Shown here piece after piece: positions 16,561 to 25,720 of a stretch of 64,000 nt of DNA. The notes beneath the pieces are model-generated. The model was given only the letters and a program-made list of their open reading frames with translations. It was not told the origin of the DNA and searched no databases. The stretch's first letter is position 1; every line of letters starts with the position of its first letter. The position numbers and the translations under genes were made by a program. Source of the stretch: Ferroplasma acidarmanus Fer1 (GTDB lineage Archaea > Thermoplasmatota > Thermoplasmata > Thermoplasmatales > Thermoplasmataceae); the NCBI RefSeq assembly GCF_000152265.2, contig NC_021592.1, positions 496,001-560,000 on the forward strand, in the 5' to 3' direction.

Positions 16561-17815
16561 TTAAATTTATATTACATTTCTTAAAATAATTATTTAATTT
16601 TTTATTTTTAATTTTTAATAATTCATTTAATTTTTTAATGCCATAATACATATCATTTAATGCAGAATTATAATCCCTATCGATTATAAAACCACACTTA
16701 GGGCAATTGTATATTCTTTCATCTAATTTTATATCATATTTATTATGGCAATTAGAACATTCCTTTGTGGTAGGAATAAATTTATCCAGTAATATAAGTG
16801 TTGATGCCTTATGTTTAAGTGCATCGATTATTCCACCTATGCCTGTAGATTCTATCCTTTTGCCAAAGAGATGCTTCCATCCTCTTATATTGTCGTTCTG
16901 TGTTATTACTATATCATAATTGGATGTTAAATAATGGACTATTTTGTTTATAGTGTCTTTTCTTTTATTTGCTGTTTTAGTTTGTTCTTTGTTTAATTTA
17001 TTTTTGTTTTTATAATAGTTCTTAGATTGTTTTTTACTGAGTTTATTCTTTGAACCTTCTGCATATTTAGCTTTTCTTGATAATGACCTCTGCAATCTTA
17101 TTTCTTTTCTGGATTTTGGTATATTATAGTTTAATATTGAGCCATTAGAGCATGTCAACTGGTTCTTTATTCCTAAGTCAAATGATATTATTTTTTGATT
17201 ATTAACAGGTTTTTCTAAAATGTATTTATTTCTGTATGCTGTTATGTTGATATAATAATCACTGTTTTTATTGATTAGCAATGCACTTGCCGGTTCATAA
17301 TAGCATTCTAAGTTATCCAGGCCATTTACTTTTAACAACTGCTTTATATTCTGTATTTTAATATAATTATTATTTATTATTTTATATGTTATAGTATATT
17401 GATTCAATGGTATTGATGTTATAAATGATTTAAATTTCAATTTTCCAACTTTAAAGCCATTCTCTTTTAATTTATGAAGACCTCTTATGTTGTCCATTGC
17501 CCTGTTAATAATTTTCTCCTTCATCTGTGATGATATATATTTTAATTTCCTTGTTTCATAATGGTCTTTAACATATACATTTACATTCTTTATTTTAGGG
17601 TCTATATTAAAAATATCATTGTTGAATTCTTTGTTTATAACATAATTATATAGCCATTTAGCTTCTAAAAAGATTGTGTTTAATGCCTTTATAGTATTAT
17701 TATTTAATTTATCATTGTCTATTTTTAGTTTAAGTATTATTACATCCTGCGTTTTTCTTCTTTCTCTTGTTATTCTTAACGAATTTTTAATTTTGTTTCT
17801 CTTTGTTTCTATCAT
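16430..17815 (-). CDS. tnpB: TnpB-like RNA-guided nuclease (IS605/IS1341 OrfB)
   Basis: 461 residues. RuvC-I Asp is in IISFDLGIKNQL. The zinc ribbon has C-x2-C in KECSNCHNKYD and C-x2-C in YNCPKCGFIIDRD, followed by the RuvC-III Asp in DRDYNSALND. At the RuvC-II position, where most TnpBs have a Glu, this protein reads ITQNDNIRGW, so the usual Glu is not in place; some TnpB branches use a shifted acidic residue. The gene is uninterrupted. TGA at 16430-16432 lies inside the hairpin region of the guide RNA, as is common. A Lys/Asn-rich, AT-rich codon use sets it apart from host genes. Confidence 0.9.
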   Translation of the reverse strand: MIETKRNKIKNSLRITRERRKTQDVIILKLKIDNDKLNNNTIKALNTIFLEAKWLYNYVINKEFNNDIFNIDPKIKNVNVYVKDHYETRKLKYISSQMKEKIINRAMDNIRGLHKLKENGFKVGKLKFKSFITSIPLNQYTITYKIINNNYIKIQNIKQLLKVNGLDNLECYYEPASALLINKNSDYYINITAYRNKYILEKPVNNQKIISFDLGIKNQLTCSNGSILNYNIPKSRKEIRLQRSLSRKAKYAEGSKNKLSKKQSKNYYKNKNKLNKEQTKTANKRKDTINKIVHYLTSNYDIVITQNDNIRGWKHLFGKRIESTGIGGIIDALKHKASTLILLDKFIPTTKECSNCHNKYDIKLDERIYNCPKCGFIIDRDYNSALNDMYYGIKKLNELLKIKNKKLNNYFKKCNINLNVPMERRELTPVEIIASGFEGLNISPYVKLSMVNEAGSLYALA

Positions 17816-17999
17816 ACTTTCTTCTATTAATTTTATTATATCAATTTAATATATAAATTATTTCCATTTATTTCTTTATTTCCAGAAATTCATCCACATC
17901 GTAAACTCAGTGGCTTTCTTTCTGGTAGAATGATTTGTAAAATAAAGGCTTAAATCAATACTACATAATATAGATAAGACCTGGTAATTTTGGCCGTCA

Positions 18000-18467
18000 T
18001 TACAGTTTATTTATAAATTTAATCTCAACACCTTTTGTCCCTATTATTTTTAGAAATTCCAACGTGCCGGTTCCTTCTGCCAGGACGATACTTGACCCGT
18101 TGGTTAGGGAAATTGAGTAGGATGTAACAGAGATGGTGTGACTGAGTAGATATGTAAATATTGCTATAACCACCACAAAGAAAAACACACCAATTGACAA
18201 TCCAATATAGCCAAATGCGAGAAATAGCAACATGAGGAGAAACCCTACAATAATCAGAATAATGCGTAGAATATTTATACTTCGAAAACCACCACGCCCG
18301 GTTATTACATTCAAACTTGCAATAGAACTATAATAGACATCTTTTTCCTCCTTGCCATTAAACAAAACAAGTTTTGTTTCAGTTGCAATAATTTTTTTAT
18401 TCCCATGTATATATTCTGCTAATACATCATTATATTGACCCTGTAAATTATCTGTTCCGGGTTGCAT
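18000..18467 (-). CDS. Membrane protein with PH-like domain, unknown function
   Basis: 155 residues. Two adjacent membrane segments (about residues 66-88 and 90-110) interrupt a beta-rich region: VIATETKLVLF-like strands before and VTSYSISLTNGSSIVL after. This is the layout of small archaeal and bacterial proteins in which a pleckstrin-like (bPH) domain is split by a membrane hairpin. The assignment is from pattern only. It stands alone between the TnpB element and an amino-acid permease on the same strand. Confidence 0.65.
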   Translation of the reverse strand: MQPGTDNLQGQYNDVLAEYIHGNKKIIATETKLVLFNGKEEKDVYYSSIASLNVITGRGGFRSINILRIILIIVGFLLMLLFLAFGYIGLSIGVFFFVVVIAIFTYLLSHTISVTSYSISLTNGSSIVLAEGTGTLEFLKIIGTKGVEIKFINKL

Positions 18468-18614
18468 AATTCCACAATGAGGCTTTTGGTTATAAATTTT
18501 TAGGAAATGTTTTTTAGTATACTATTCCGAGAAATTATTTGAATTCATTGACAATGGGAATTTTAATTATGTATGGTAAATTGCAAATGTGCCTAGATTT
18601 TCAAATAATAAAAA

Positions 18615-20027
18615 TTAGAGGGTAAACTTTCCAACTTCTTCAAGCATATCCGGTTTTTTAGCCCTGTAATAAAAATAGAGCACTATAATGAACACAAAGT
18701 ATATGCCAGAAATATATGAGGCGTAGTTAAGTGGTGGCGCCGGGGCAGGGTATACAACGTATACAATAGCAACTACAAGAGCTATTGCTACTGCCCAGGG
18801 TATTATTAAATGCTGTATTATTCTCAAAGTTCCTTTTCTTCTATGGTAAACCCCAAGGCCGATTCCAGCTATTGCATGGTTTGAAAAACTGAAAATTGAG
18901 TTGCTTATTATAAGGAATAAGCTGGCTGTTAGAGGGCCGAGAATGAGGCCTGATACTATTGCTATGGTTATGCTCAGCAGGCCGGTGAATATAACAAGGT
19001 TCCCTGGCACTTTGTGTTTATTAATACTGGTGAAAACTTTTGGAAATAAGATTTTATCCCTTGCATATGCATAGGATGTTCTCACAGTGCTTGTCTCGAA
19101 TGCAACCCCTGATGAATTAAAACTATTAATGATAAATAAGACAAATACTGCAGCAACCGCCAGGCCAAGATATTTTGTATAAACATAAATTCCAGGATCT
19201 GATAGGTTTGCATACTGGAACATATTGGTAACGCCGTAGACAACGGACTGGGCATAGGAACTAATTATTATAACTGCCCCTATTAACCCGGCAAGTATAC
19301 CCAGTGCGAGGGGTATGTTTTTCTTTGGATTTTTAGTTTCCTCTGCTACCGGTACCACAGAATTCAACCCACCAAATGTAGCGATTCCAAGAATCATTTC
19401 AATTGCAATATCGGTATAGTTGAAATGCACTGCTGCAGCTGTGAATGGTACATATGAGTTATGCGGGCCGGCAATTACTATAAGGGCTATTGATGTCCCT
19501 ATAAGAAATATAAATTCAGCAAGGCCAGTATAAAGAACGTATTTTAAGGACAGTTTAACACCGAAGAAATTCAAGACTGTTGTCTCTCCAATAATTATAA
19601 TTGTTAATGGTATCCAGATCCATGGATATGCTGCAGCTAGTGATGGATCCAGTGCGTAAAGGAAGGCGGTTAATCCTAACATGGCGAATCCTGTATATCC
19701 AAGGAGGTAATAGTAATAATAGGAAATACCACCATAAAAAGACAGGAATTTGCCCCTGTCCCCGAAGGCTTTCCTGTGGAATGCTGCCCATGAATATGCG
19801 GATGCAACCTCCTTTGACCATTCATATGTCACCAGAGTCATGCCACAATAAATGATAAAGGCAAGAACTATAACAAGCGTCATTGAAGAGCCAACAGCCC
19901 CGGCAATTCCTACAAAAAATAAGGCAGTAACAGCAGCCGGGCCATTGGTTCCAAGCCCCTGGGCCAGTGCCTGCCACATGCTTAATGTATGGGTAGCAAG
20001 GCCGGATTTTGAATCCAGATTGTCCAT
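18615..20027 (-). CDS. APC-superfamily amino-acid permease
   Basis: 470 residues with about twelve membrane segments. The first helix region LGTNGPAAVTALFF and the conserved cytosolic loop AEETKNPKKNIPLAL, typical of APC transporters, are both visible. It probably takes up amino acids by proton symport, which would suit an organism living on protein debris. The substrate cannot be read from sequence. It is divergent from the nitroreductase-like gene at 20136. Confidence 0.88.
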   Translation of the reverse strand: MDNLDSKSGLATHTLSMWQALAQGLGTNGPAAVTALFFVGIAGAVGSSMTLVIVLAFIIYCGMTLVTYEWSKEVASAYSWAAFHRKAFGDRGKFLSFYGGISYYYYYLLGYTGFAMLGLTAFLYALDPSLAAAYPWIWIPLTIIIIGETTVLNFFGVKLSLKYVLYTGLAEFIFLIGTSIALIVIAGPHNSYVPFTAAAVHFNYTDIAIEMILGIATFGGLNSVVPVAEETKNPKKNIPLALGILAGLIGAVIIISSYAQSVVYGVTNMFQYANLSDPGIYVYTKYLGLAVAAVFVLFIINSFNSSGVAFETSTVRTSYAYARDKILFPKVFTSINKHKVPGNLVIFTGLLSITIAIVSGLILGPLTASLFLIISNSIFSFSNHAIAGIGLGVYHRRKGTLRIIQHLIIPWAVAIALVVAIVYVVYPAPAPPLNYASYISGIYFVFIIVLYFYYRAKKPDMLEEVGKFTL

Positions 20028-20135
20028 CAGAATACAACTACAATTTATATATAAATTTATCGCAATATATATGGAACATGGAACACCTCAGATATTCTGA
20101 TAGAATGTTATTATCATAGAACGTTATACCCACAG

Positions 20136-20801
20136 ATGGATGTTTATGAAGCCATAAAAAAAAGGAGAGATGTAAGGTCGTGGTTTTCTGATAAACACAT
20201 AGACAATAACACCCTTGGAAGAATATTGAAAGCAGGAAATTATGCACCTTCGGTGGGATTATCACAGCCATGGAACTATATTTTAATCAGGGATATAGAA
20301 ACGAGAAAGAAAATTAAGGCAGTTGTAGAAGAAAAGAGAATGGATTTTTATAATTCTCTCCCGGATGAAAAAAAGATAAAATTCCAAAATATAAAAATTG
20401 AAGGAATTTTAGAATCGGATCTTAATATGGCCGTAACATGCGATGTTTCCAGAAAAGGCCCTGACATACTGGGAAGGGCTACAATGCCGGAAATGTCGGA
20501 GTATAGTGTCGTGTTGTCAATAGAGAATATGTGGCTTGCTGCCAGAGCAGAGGGGATTGGAATGGGATGGATCAGTTTCATTGACCCTGATATGGTAAAG
20601 AAAATCTTGGGTATTCCTGAAAGTATTAAGCTTGTAGGATATCTTGCAGTGGGCTACCTTTCCGAAGACCATGATATACCGGAACTGGAGGAAAAGAAAT
20701 GGGAAAAAAGGCTGGATGTTTCTAATTTTGTATACATGGACAAATGGGGAGAGAAGCCTGATCCAGAAACAATTGATAAACTGAAAAATTCATGGATTTG
20801 A
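20136..20801 (+). CDS. BluB-like nitroreductase-fold flavoprotein
   Basis: 221 residues. Beyond the general nitroreductase start (AIKKRRDVRSW, then NYAPSVGLSQPW) it has the blocks that mark BluB: VTCDVSRKGPDILGR, then EYSVVLSIENMWLAARAEG and IGMGWISF, and a C-terminal PELEEKKWEKR. BluB breaks down FMNH2 with oxygen to make 5,6-dimethylbenzimidazole, the lower ligand of vitamin B12. No cobalamin genes are nearby, so the exact product is uncertain and a related flavin oxidoreductase is possible. It converges with the NUDIX gene, with a 12-bp overlap. Confidence 0.8.
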   Translation: MDVYEAIKKRRDVRSWFSDKHIDNNTLGRILKAGNYAPSVGLSQPWNYILIRDIETRKKIKAVVEEKRMDFYNSLPDEKKIKFQNIKIEGILESDLNMAVTCDVSRKGPDILGRATMPEMSEYSVVLSIENMWLAARAEGIGMGWISFIDPDMVKKILGIPESIKLVGYLAVGYLSEDHDIPELEEKKWEKRLDVSNFVYMDKWGEKPDPETIDKLKNSWI

Positions 20802-21209
20802 GGAAAAATAATCATAAAGTATGCGGTATGTTAACCCGAACACGATATAATCCCTGAATTTATATGTTTCATTTTTATGCATAAGTTCTTCCCGCGTTGC
20901 CCAGAAATACTTTGAGATTTCATTGTCCGGATGTATTGCTGTTTCAGTGGAAAAACACTCATATGCCTCTACACTCACATTTCCATTCAAAGTATGGTAT
21001 ATTCCCAGTGACCTTTTAACAGTGATTGGCAGTCCTACCTCTTCCATGGTTTCCCTTATTGCTGCCTGTTCACAGCTTTCATTCCTTTCCCTGTGCCCTC
21101 CAGGAAGTGCCATCTGCCCTGACCATGGGTCTCCATCCTGTTCAGCCCGTTTTATTAACAGAAATTTATCACGGTTAAATATAAGGGCTACGGCTGCCAT
21201 GCATTCCAT
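20790..21209 (-). CDS. NUDIX hydrolase
   Basis: 139 residues. The NUDIX box is exact: G-x5-E-x7-R-E-x2-E-E-x-G in the stretch from GGHRERNE to RETMEEVGL (about residues 37-60). The N-terminus AAVALIFNRDKFLLIKRAE is the usual first strands. It would hydrolyse a nucleoside diphosphate linked to another moiety; the substrate is not predictable. It ends 12 bp inside the 3' end of the BluB-like gene (convergent), and RNase P RNA lies just upstream on the same strand. Confidence 0.9.
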   Translation of the reverse strand: MECMAAVALIFNRDKFLLIKRAEQDGDPWSGQMALPGGHRERNESCEQAAIRETMEEVGLPITVKRSLGIYHTLNGNVSVEAYECFSTETAIHPDNEISKYFWATREELMHKNETYKFRDYIVFGLTYRILYDYFSSNP

Positions 21210-21250
21210 AGATTATTATGAAAAATGTATATTTAACAGTATTCAAAAGG

Positions 21251-21548
21251 TGGAAATGCCCGGAGTAAGCCTCCTTCTGTTAGCCTTTCGGTTGGCAACA
21301 TTCGACTATGCGTCTTACCTGAATCTAGCAGCTGTAGTCAACGATTCAATTTAGACTTGCTCCCTGCAGGGAGAGTTCTCATCAGCACTCCATGAAACGT
21401 CATTTTTTCAAATCATCCTTCACATGGAACCGTTTATTTCTTGTCTCTTAACCATGCCTCTCGGCATACCGGCTTTCACCGGTTGCAGCCAGCTGTGGAG
21501 GGGGGACTTTCCTCACCTTTCGGCGTCAGTTGCCCTCGGGCTTTTCCA
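21251..21548 (-). ncRNA. rnpB: RNase P RNA
   Basis: The minus strand carries the universal RNase P cores in order and spacing: GAGGAAAGTCC (complement of 21504-21514) near the 5' end and ACAGAAGGAGGCTTA (complement of 21266-21280) near the 3' end, which pair as helix P4. The ends close as helix P1: TGGAAAAGCCCGAG at 21548-21535 pairs with CTCCGGGCATTTCCA at 21265-21251. The length of about 298 nt fits archaeal type A RNA. It processes tRNA 5' ends. Open reading frames crossing this region are chance. Confidence 0.95.
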
Positions 21549-21569
21549 CCAGTTTATCGCTGCAAAAGA

Positions 21570-21575
21570 TTTAAA
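21570..21575 (-). promoter_or_regulatory. Probable TATA box of rnpB
   Basis: TTTAAA on the minus strand, centred about 24 bp upstream of the inferred 5' end of the RNase P RNA at 21548. It lies in the 31-bp gap after the MFS gene stop at 21580. Confidence 0.6.
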
Positions 21576-21579
21576 CTTA

Positions 21580-22890
21580 TCAGGATTTCACACATTCGCT
21601 ATCGTATGTTGCATCATTGCGATATCCGAATATTTCATTAAATACAGCCAGTGTAATTATAATTCCGGCGAACGAAGCAATGGCCACCACCAGGGTTGAG
21701 TACCCCATCCCTATGGCTGAAAACATAATGGGAAATATGGAAATAGATAGAAATGAAGGGAGCTGGTAAATGAAATTGGAGATGCCTACAGCTTTGCCCC
21801 TCATGTCTGAATCGGCAACCAGAGCCTGTGAAGTAGTTATTGGCTCATTATTCCAGTGGTTTCCCCATACAAATATCATCATGGATACCGGCAAAACAAT
21901 ATATATATTAAACAGAAGTGCCAATCCTGATATGACAAGCCCGGCAAACGATAGTGCAAAACCTGAATAACTTAATTTTCTCAGACCTATTTTAGGCAAA
22001 ATCTTCGGGCCTAAATAGCCAGCAGGAATTCCTATAGAATAAATGCCGATAATGATAAAACGGTCATTAATTGCACCGGAGATTCCAAATTTCAATATTA
22101 TATAAGGAATGAAAAAGGCAAATGTCCCGACCTCAATCCCGCTTGCGATTCCACAGCACCAGCTATACATAGATGTTCTCCACTGTACCCGGTTATGCCT
22201 TAATTTCCGGAAGAAATCAATGTAAGTAGCTTCTTTATTGCTAGCTTTCCATATATCTGATTCCGGTATTCTTTTATAGGACAGAAGAAGGAACAGTACT
22301 GGAATTATCTGGATTAGTATGGCAATTTTCCATATTGCTGTGGCTTTTAAGCCAGAAATTAGTAGAATTACCACGCTTCCATTTAAACCCAGTATAGCCA
22401 CGCTCGCCATGAGTGTGTTATAAGCCCCTGTAACCTCACGGTGCCCGGGTTTTTCTGTCTCCATAATATATGAGTAAACGTTGGCAATATCTGCACCTGC
22501 AGGAATTCCTGCAAGAAACCGGAATATAACCAGCATTGTCAAATTAATTGAAAGTGCGGATAGTATTGCAGAGATGAGGAATAAAATGAGATTGAAAAAG
22601 AACAGTTTCCTCCTGCCAAAGCGGTCTACCATATACCCTCCAAGTACTGACCCGATGGATGCCCCTCCTATAGTTGCACCTGTAACAAGACCCAGCATCG
22701 TTGTTCCAAATCTTAAGCTGTGTTCCACAAATATGCTTATCATGGGGATAGAGAATATGTTCCATTCATCGATAAAAAGTGATGTTAGCATAATTTTTGA
22801 TATGCCACTATTGCCTTGTGGATATTCGGTTTCCATGAAAGCTAAGTCAATAATGTTAAAAGAAAATGTGCAAAGGTGCATTTTGTGCAC
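21580..22890 (-). CDS. MFS transporter (metabolite:proton symporter type)
   Basis: 436 residues as the longest frame; the ATG at 22836 (METEYPQG) is the likelier start and gives 418. Twelve membrane segments are expected. The MFS signature between helices 2 and 3 is clear: GGYMVDRFGRRKLF. The RFLAGIPAGAD stretch and a PESDIW loop after helix 6 resemble the sugar and metabolite symporter branches. The second MFS gene lies just upstream, 13 bp away, on the same strand. The substrate is unknown. Confidence 0.85.
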   Translation of the reverse strand: MHKMHLCTFSFNIIDLAFMETEYPQGNSGISKIMLTSLFIDEWNIFSIPMISIFVEHSLRFGTTMLGLVTGATIGGASIGSVLGGYMVDRFGRRKLFFFNLILFLISAILSALSINLTMLVIFRFLAGIPAGADIANVYSYIMETEKPGHREVTGAYNTLMASVAILGLNGSVVILLISGLKATAIWKIAILIQIIPVLFLLLSYKRIPESDIWKASNKEATYIDFFRKLRHNRVQWRTSMYSWCCGIASGIEVGTFAFFIPYIILKFGISGAINDRFIIIGIYSIGIPAGYLGPKILPKIGLRKLSYSGFALSFAGLVISGLALLFNIYIVLPVSMMIFVWGNHWNNEPITTSQALVADSDMRGKAVGISNFIYQLPSFLSISIFPIMFSAIGMGYSTLVVAIASFAGIIITLAVFNEIFGYRNDATYDSECVKS

Positions 22891-22903
22891 CGGTAGAAAA
22901 TTT

Positions 22904-24043
22904 TTATATCTTTATCTTCCTGTATTTTACAAAGAATATAATATCATAGGAAAGCTTCAGGGCTCCACCGGCGAAAAACATAAAGGGTGGAAATACTGTC
23001 ATCACAGCACCCACAATCCCGGGTCCGGGAATCAGGGCACCATTCCGCACTGCTGAAAATATAGAATTGCTATTTACCCGGTAATTCTCTTCAATAACAG
23101 TATTTATAAGGGTATCCCGAGCCGGCACATCCATCTGGCTTGTTGTCTGCCTGAGAAACAGGAATATTTCACTGATAGCAAGTACGTGTATAACAGGCAC
23201 AAGCATTAAAAATATGTTGCTCACCGAATGTGTGTATACCATGGTCCTTATAAGACCTATTTTTGATGAAATTAAGGGAGAGATCAGAATAGATATTGTG
23301 GTTATAATATTGACTGCAACAAAAATCAAACCGGCTGTGCTCAGGGATATGTGGTATACGTATTTGAAATACAGTGAAATCATTGATACTGTTACCATGC
23401 CGCCGGCAAATGAGTCCATTGCAAAGAGGTATGATAGTGAAAACACCCTCTTTTTTGTTTCTACATCCAGATCCTTTCCCTTCATCCTTTTATGCTGCGG
23501 GAACCTTATAAATAGGTACAGTACAAACTGGCATAGTGCCACAAGTGTGAGTAAAAGGAATACTATCCTGTAATCGATGTTCACATAAAAGAATAGGAAT
23601 AATGAAGCTATTATTGATGCCCCATAGGAAAAAAAGTTATAGAGTGAAAATGCCATTCTCTTGCTTTTCATATCCGTTTCATAATGTGCCATAGCATACT
23701 GTTCTATTGGCTGGTTCGGGCTTATGTCCCTGCCTGAAAGGGAAATTGAGCCAAGCATTAGGGAAAAGATAAAGACATAAAAATTCATGAATATAAAATT
23801 CAACAGCAGGGCTATGGCCAGTGCGGCGGAAATTGCATACATTTTGAGCCAGTTCTTAATATTCAATGCGGGAAATACGTAAATTATCAGTGTTGAGAAT
23901 GCAATGCTGAATAATACTATGATTCCAACATCAAAAACATTTACAAATTTTGACAGGTAGAAAGGTGTTATAACTGCAAGCATTGATAATATAAATGACC
24001 TCGATGCCTTTGAAACTGAAATAAAATAACTCTGGGCCTTCAT
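22904..24043 (-). CDS. MFS transporter, divergent
   Basis: 379 residues with ten to twelve membrane segments. It lacks the strong sugar-porter motifs, but the conserved GRDISPNQPIEQYAM loop after helix 4 and PARDTLINTVIEEN after helix 9 are typical of a small MFS group, often called multidrug or metal efflux-like. It is followed 13 bp later by another MFS gene and preceded 20 bp upstream by an aldehyde dehydrogenase, so the three may form an operon. Confidence 0.78.
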   Translation of the reverse strand: MKAQSYFISVSKASRSFILSMLAVITPFYLSKFVNVFDVGIIVLFSIAFSTLIIYVFPALNIKNWLKMYAISAALAIALLLNFIFMNFYVFIFSLMLGSISLSGRDISPNQPIEQYAMAHYETDMKSKRMAFSLYNFFSYGASIIASLFLFFYVNIDYRIVFLLLTLVALCQFVLYLFIRFPQHKRMKGKDLDVETKKRVFSLSYLFAMDSFAGGMVTVSMISLYFKYVYHISLSTAGLIFVAVNIITTISILISPLISSKIGLIRTMVYTHSVSNIFLMLVPVIHVLAISEIFLFLRQTTSQMDVPARDTLINTVIEENYRVNSNSIFSAVRNGALIPGPGIVGAVMTVFPPFMFFAGGALKLSYDIIFFVKYRKIKI

Positions 24044-24063
24044 ATAAATCGTTAATGGTTAGT

Positions 24064-25377
24064 TCAATTCACCCATACGGTTTTTATATTTGTAAACTCA
24101 AGTATTCCATATCTGGATAGTTCACGTCCGATTCCGCTTTTCTTCGTCCCGCCAAATGGCAACCTCGGGTCGGAAGCAACAATTTTATTGATTGATACTG
24201 TACCTGATTCTATGTATGGAACAAGTTTTTCTGCATTATCCGGGTCTCCCCATATTGAGCATCCGAGCCCGTATGGAGTGTCGTTTGCAAGTTTTATTGC
24301 TTCATCAATGGTTTTGAACCTGCTCAACATTGCAATAGGCCCGAAAACCTCTTCCCCATAATCTTTATCCATTTTTACCAGTGCTGGCCTTATTACATTT
24401 CCAAAGTTATCCCCGGTAGAGATTACAGTTCCCATAGATTTCAATTCCTTAAGTTGCTTTGTTATTATATCTTTCTGTGATACAGAGGATAGTGGGCCAA
24501 TATATGTGTCTTTATCCAGCTGGTCTCCCACTTTTACCCTGCTATATTCCTCCAGCATTCTTCTGGAAAATTCATCGTATATAGAATCATTTATAAGGAA
24601 TCTTTTAGAGGCAATGCAACTCTGGCCATTATTCTGCAGTCTCGCGTAAACGGAGTTTTTTACTGCTTCGTCTATATTTGAAGAATCCAGGACAATATAG
24701 GGATCTGAACCACCCAGTTCCATTACAAATTTCTTTATGTTTTTTCCTGCTTCAGCAGCTATTATAGATCCTGCAGCTGTAGACCCTGTAAATGAAACAC
24801 CGTCTGAGAATTTAATGGCATCATCTATTATTTTGCCTGTTGTTATTGTAGACCTAAATGTATCAAGATTAAACAACTCCTGGATTTTCAAAGAAGACCC
24901 GCTTACTATGGAAGCGTGCTTGAGAAGAACAGCGTTCCCTGCCAGCAGTGCGGGAATTGCAGCTCTTGCCACCTGCCATAATGGGAAGTTCCATGGCATT
25001 ATTATGATTATAACCCCAAGGGGGTCAAATCTTATATAGGATTTTTTTGCCTCTGTATGTATATATTCATTTTCCAGGAACTTTTCACCGTTTTCAATGT
25101 AATAATCAAAGAGCCTGAGTGTTTTCTGTACTTCTGCAATGCTCTGGCTTATAGGTTTTCCCATCTCAGATGACATCAGGGTTGCAAGGCTTTCAACATT
25201 TTTTTCAAAATTTTTCTTTGATTCTTTCAGCATGTCAATTCTTTTATCAATATTTTCCCTCCATTTGAGCTGGTTTTCCTTTAAATTTCTGATAGTTTCC
25301 TTAACATCTTCAAGGCTAGCTACCTTATACCTGCCAAGTTCTTTTTCTGTAAAAGGGTTAAATGTTGATATTTCCAT
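24064..25377 (-). CDS. NAD(P)-dependent aldehyde dehydrogenase (succinate-semialdehyde dehydrogenase-like)
   Basis: 437 residues, slightly shorter than the usual 450-490. The catalytic Glu is in VMELGGSDPY and the catalytic Cys in NNGQSCIASKRF; FTGSTAAGS is the cofactor loop, and the C-terminal FGGTKKSGIGRE stretch is complete. The short N-terminus and the form of the Cys loop suit the GabD/SSADH-like branch. It heads a likely operon with two MFS carriers. Oxidation of succinate semialdehyde formed from GABA is a reasonable guess given the glutamate decarboxylase at 50459, but it is not shown. Confidence 0.88.
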   Translation of the reverse strand: MEISTFNPFTEKELGRYKVASLEDVKETIRNLKENQLKWRENIDKRIDMLKESKKNFEKNVESLATLMSSEMGKPISQSIAEVQKTLRLFDYYIENGEKFLENEYIHTEAKKSYIRFDPLGVIIIIMPWNFPLWQVARAAIPALLAGNAVLLKHASIVSGSSLKIQELFNLDTFRSTITTGKIIDDAIKFSDGVSFTGSTAAGSIIAAEAGKNIKKFVMELGGSDPYIVLDSSNIDEAVKNSVYARLQNNGQSCIASKRFLINDSIYDEFSRRMLEEYSRVKVGDQLDKDTYIGPLSSVSQKDIITKQLKELKSMGTVISTGDNFGNVIRPALVKMDKDYGEEVFGPIAMLSRFKTIDEAIKLANDTPYGLGCSIWGDPDNAEKLVPYIESGTVSINKIVASDPRLPFGGTKKSGIGRELSRYGILEFTNIKTVWVN

Positions 25378-25720
25378 ATATAAAAATGGATATTGATTAC
25401 TTTACCTTTTTGGTGTCCGGTATTCCAATTATATCCTGTTAACAGAATAATTATACCCTGTGTTATTTCTTCTATTAGACGCCTTCCCCTGGATAAATTC
25501 CATCATTATATAGTAATTACATACAAATCAGATATATGGAGTTATGAAGTAATGCCAATTATAGGAATAATTAGAGTACTTATTTTCTTTTTTTCTGACG
25601 AGATATAATTGTTAAAGGGTATCCGGAACATGCAATTATTTTACCCGCCAATTTTGTTCAATCATAACAATAACTAAATATACTGCAAAATTAATTATAA
25701 AAGTATTTCATTACAACACC
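25378..25720. other. Intergenic region with divergent promoters
   Basis: The 343 bp between the divergent aldehyde dehydrogenase and nucleotidyltransferase genes. A 71-residue frame at 25393-25608 has no protein-like features. Only AT-rich promoter-like sequence is seen. Confidence 0.5.

Larger units (their letters stand above)
16420..17941 (-). mobile_element. IS1341-type element (tnpB only), full-length copy
   Basis: The limits come from comparison with a second copy at 28634-28955: identity begins at G16420 and ends in GTAAA at 17937-17941. The element has a tnpB gene but no tnpA. The end after the tnpB stop holds the hairpins expected of a TnpB guide RNA. TTTAC stands at the 5' (tnpB start) edge of both copies, read on the tnpB strand, and may be the target-adjacent motif. 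Confidence 0.85.

Noticed and set aside
20923-21354. Long plus-strand frames across 20923-21699
   Set aside because: They lie antisense to the NUDIX gene and across the RNase P RNA, which explains their length; the compositions are Ser/Cys-rich and not protein-like.
25393-25608. 71-residue frame in the gap between aldehyde dehydrogenase and nucleotidyltransferase genes
   Set aside because: No ribosome binding site, no recognisable pattern, and it lies in a divergent promoter region.
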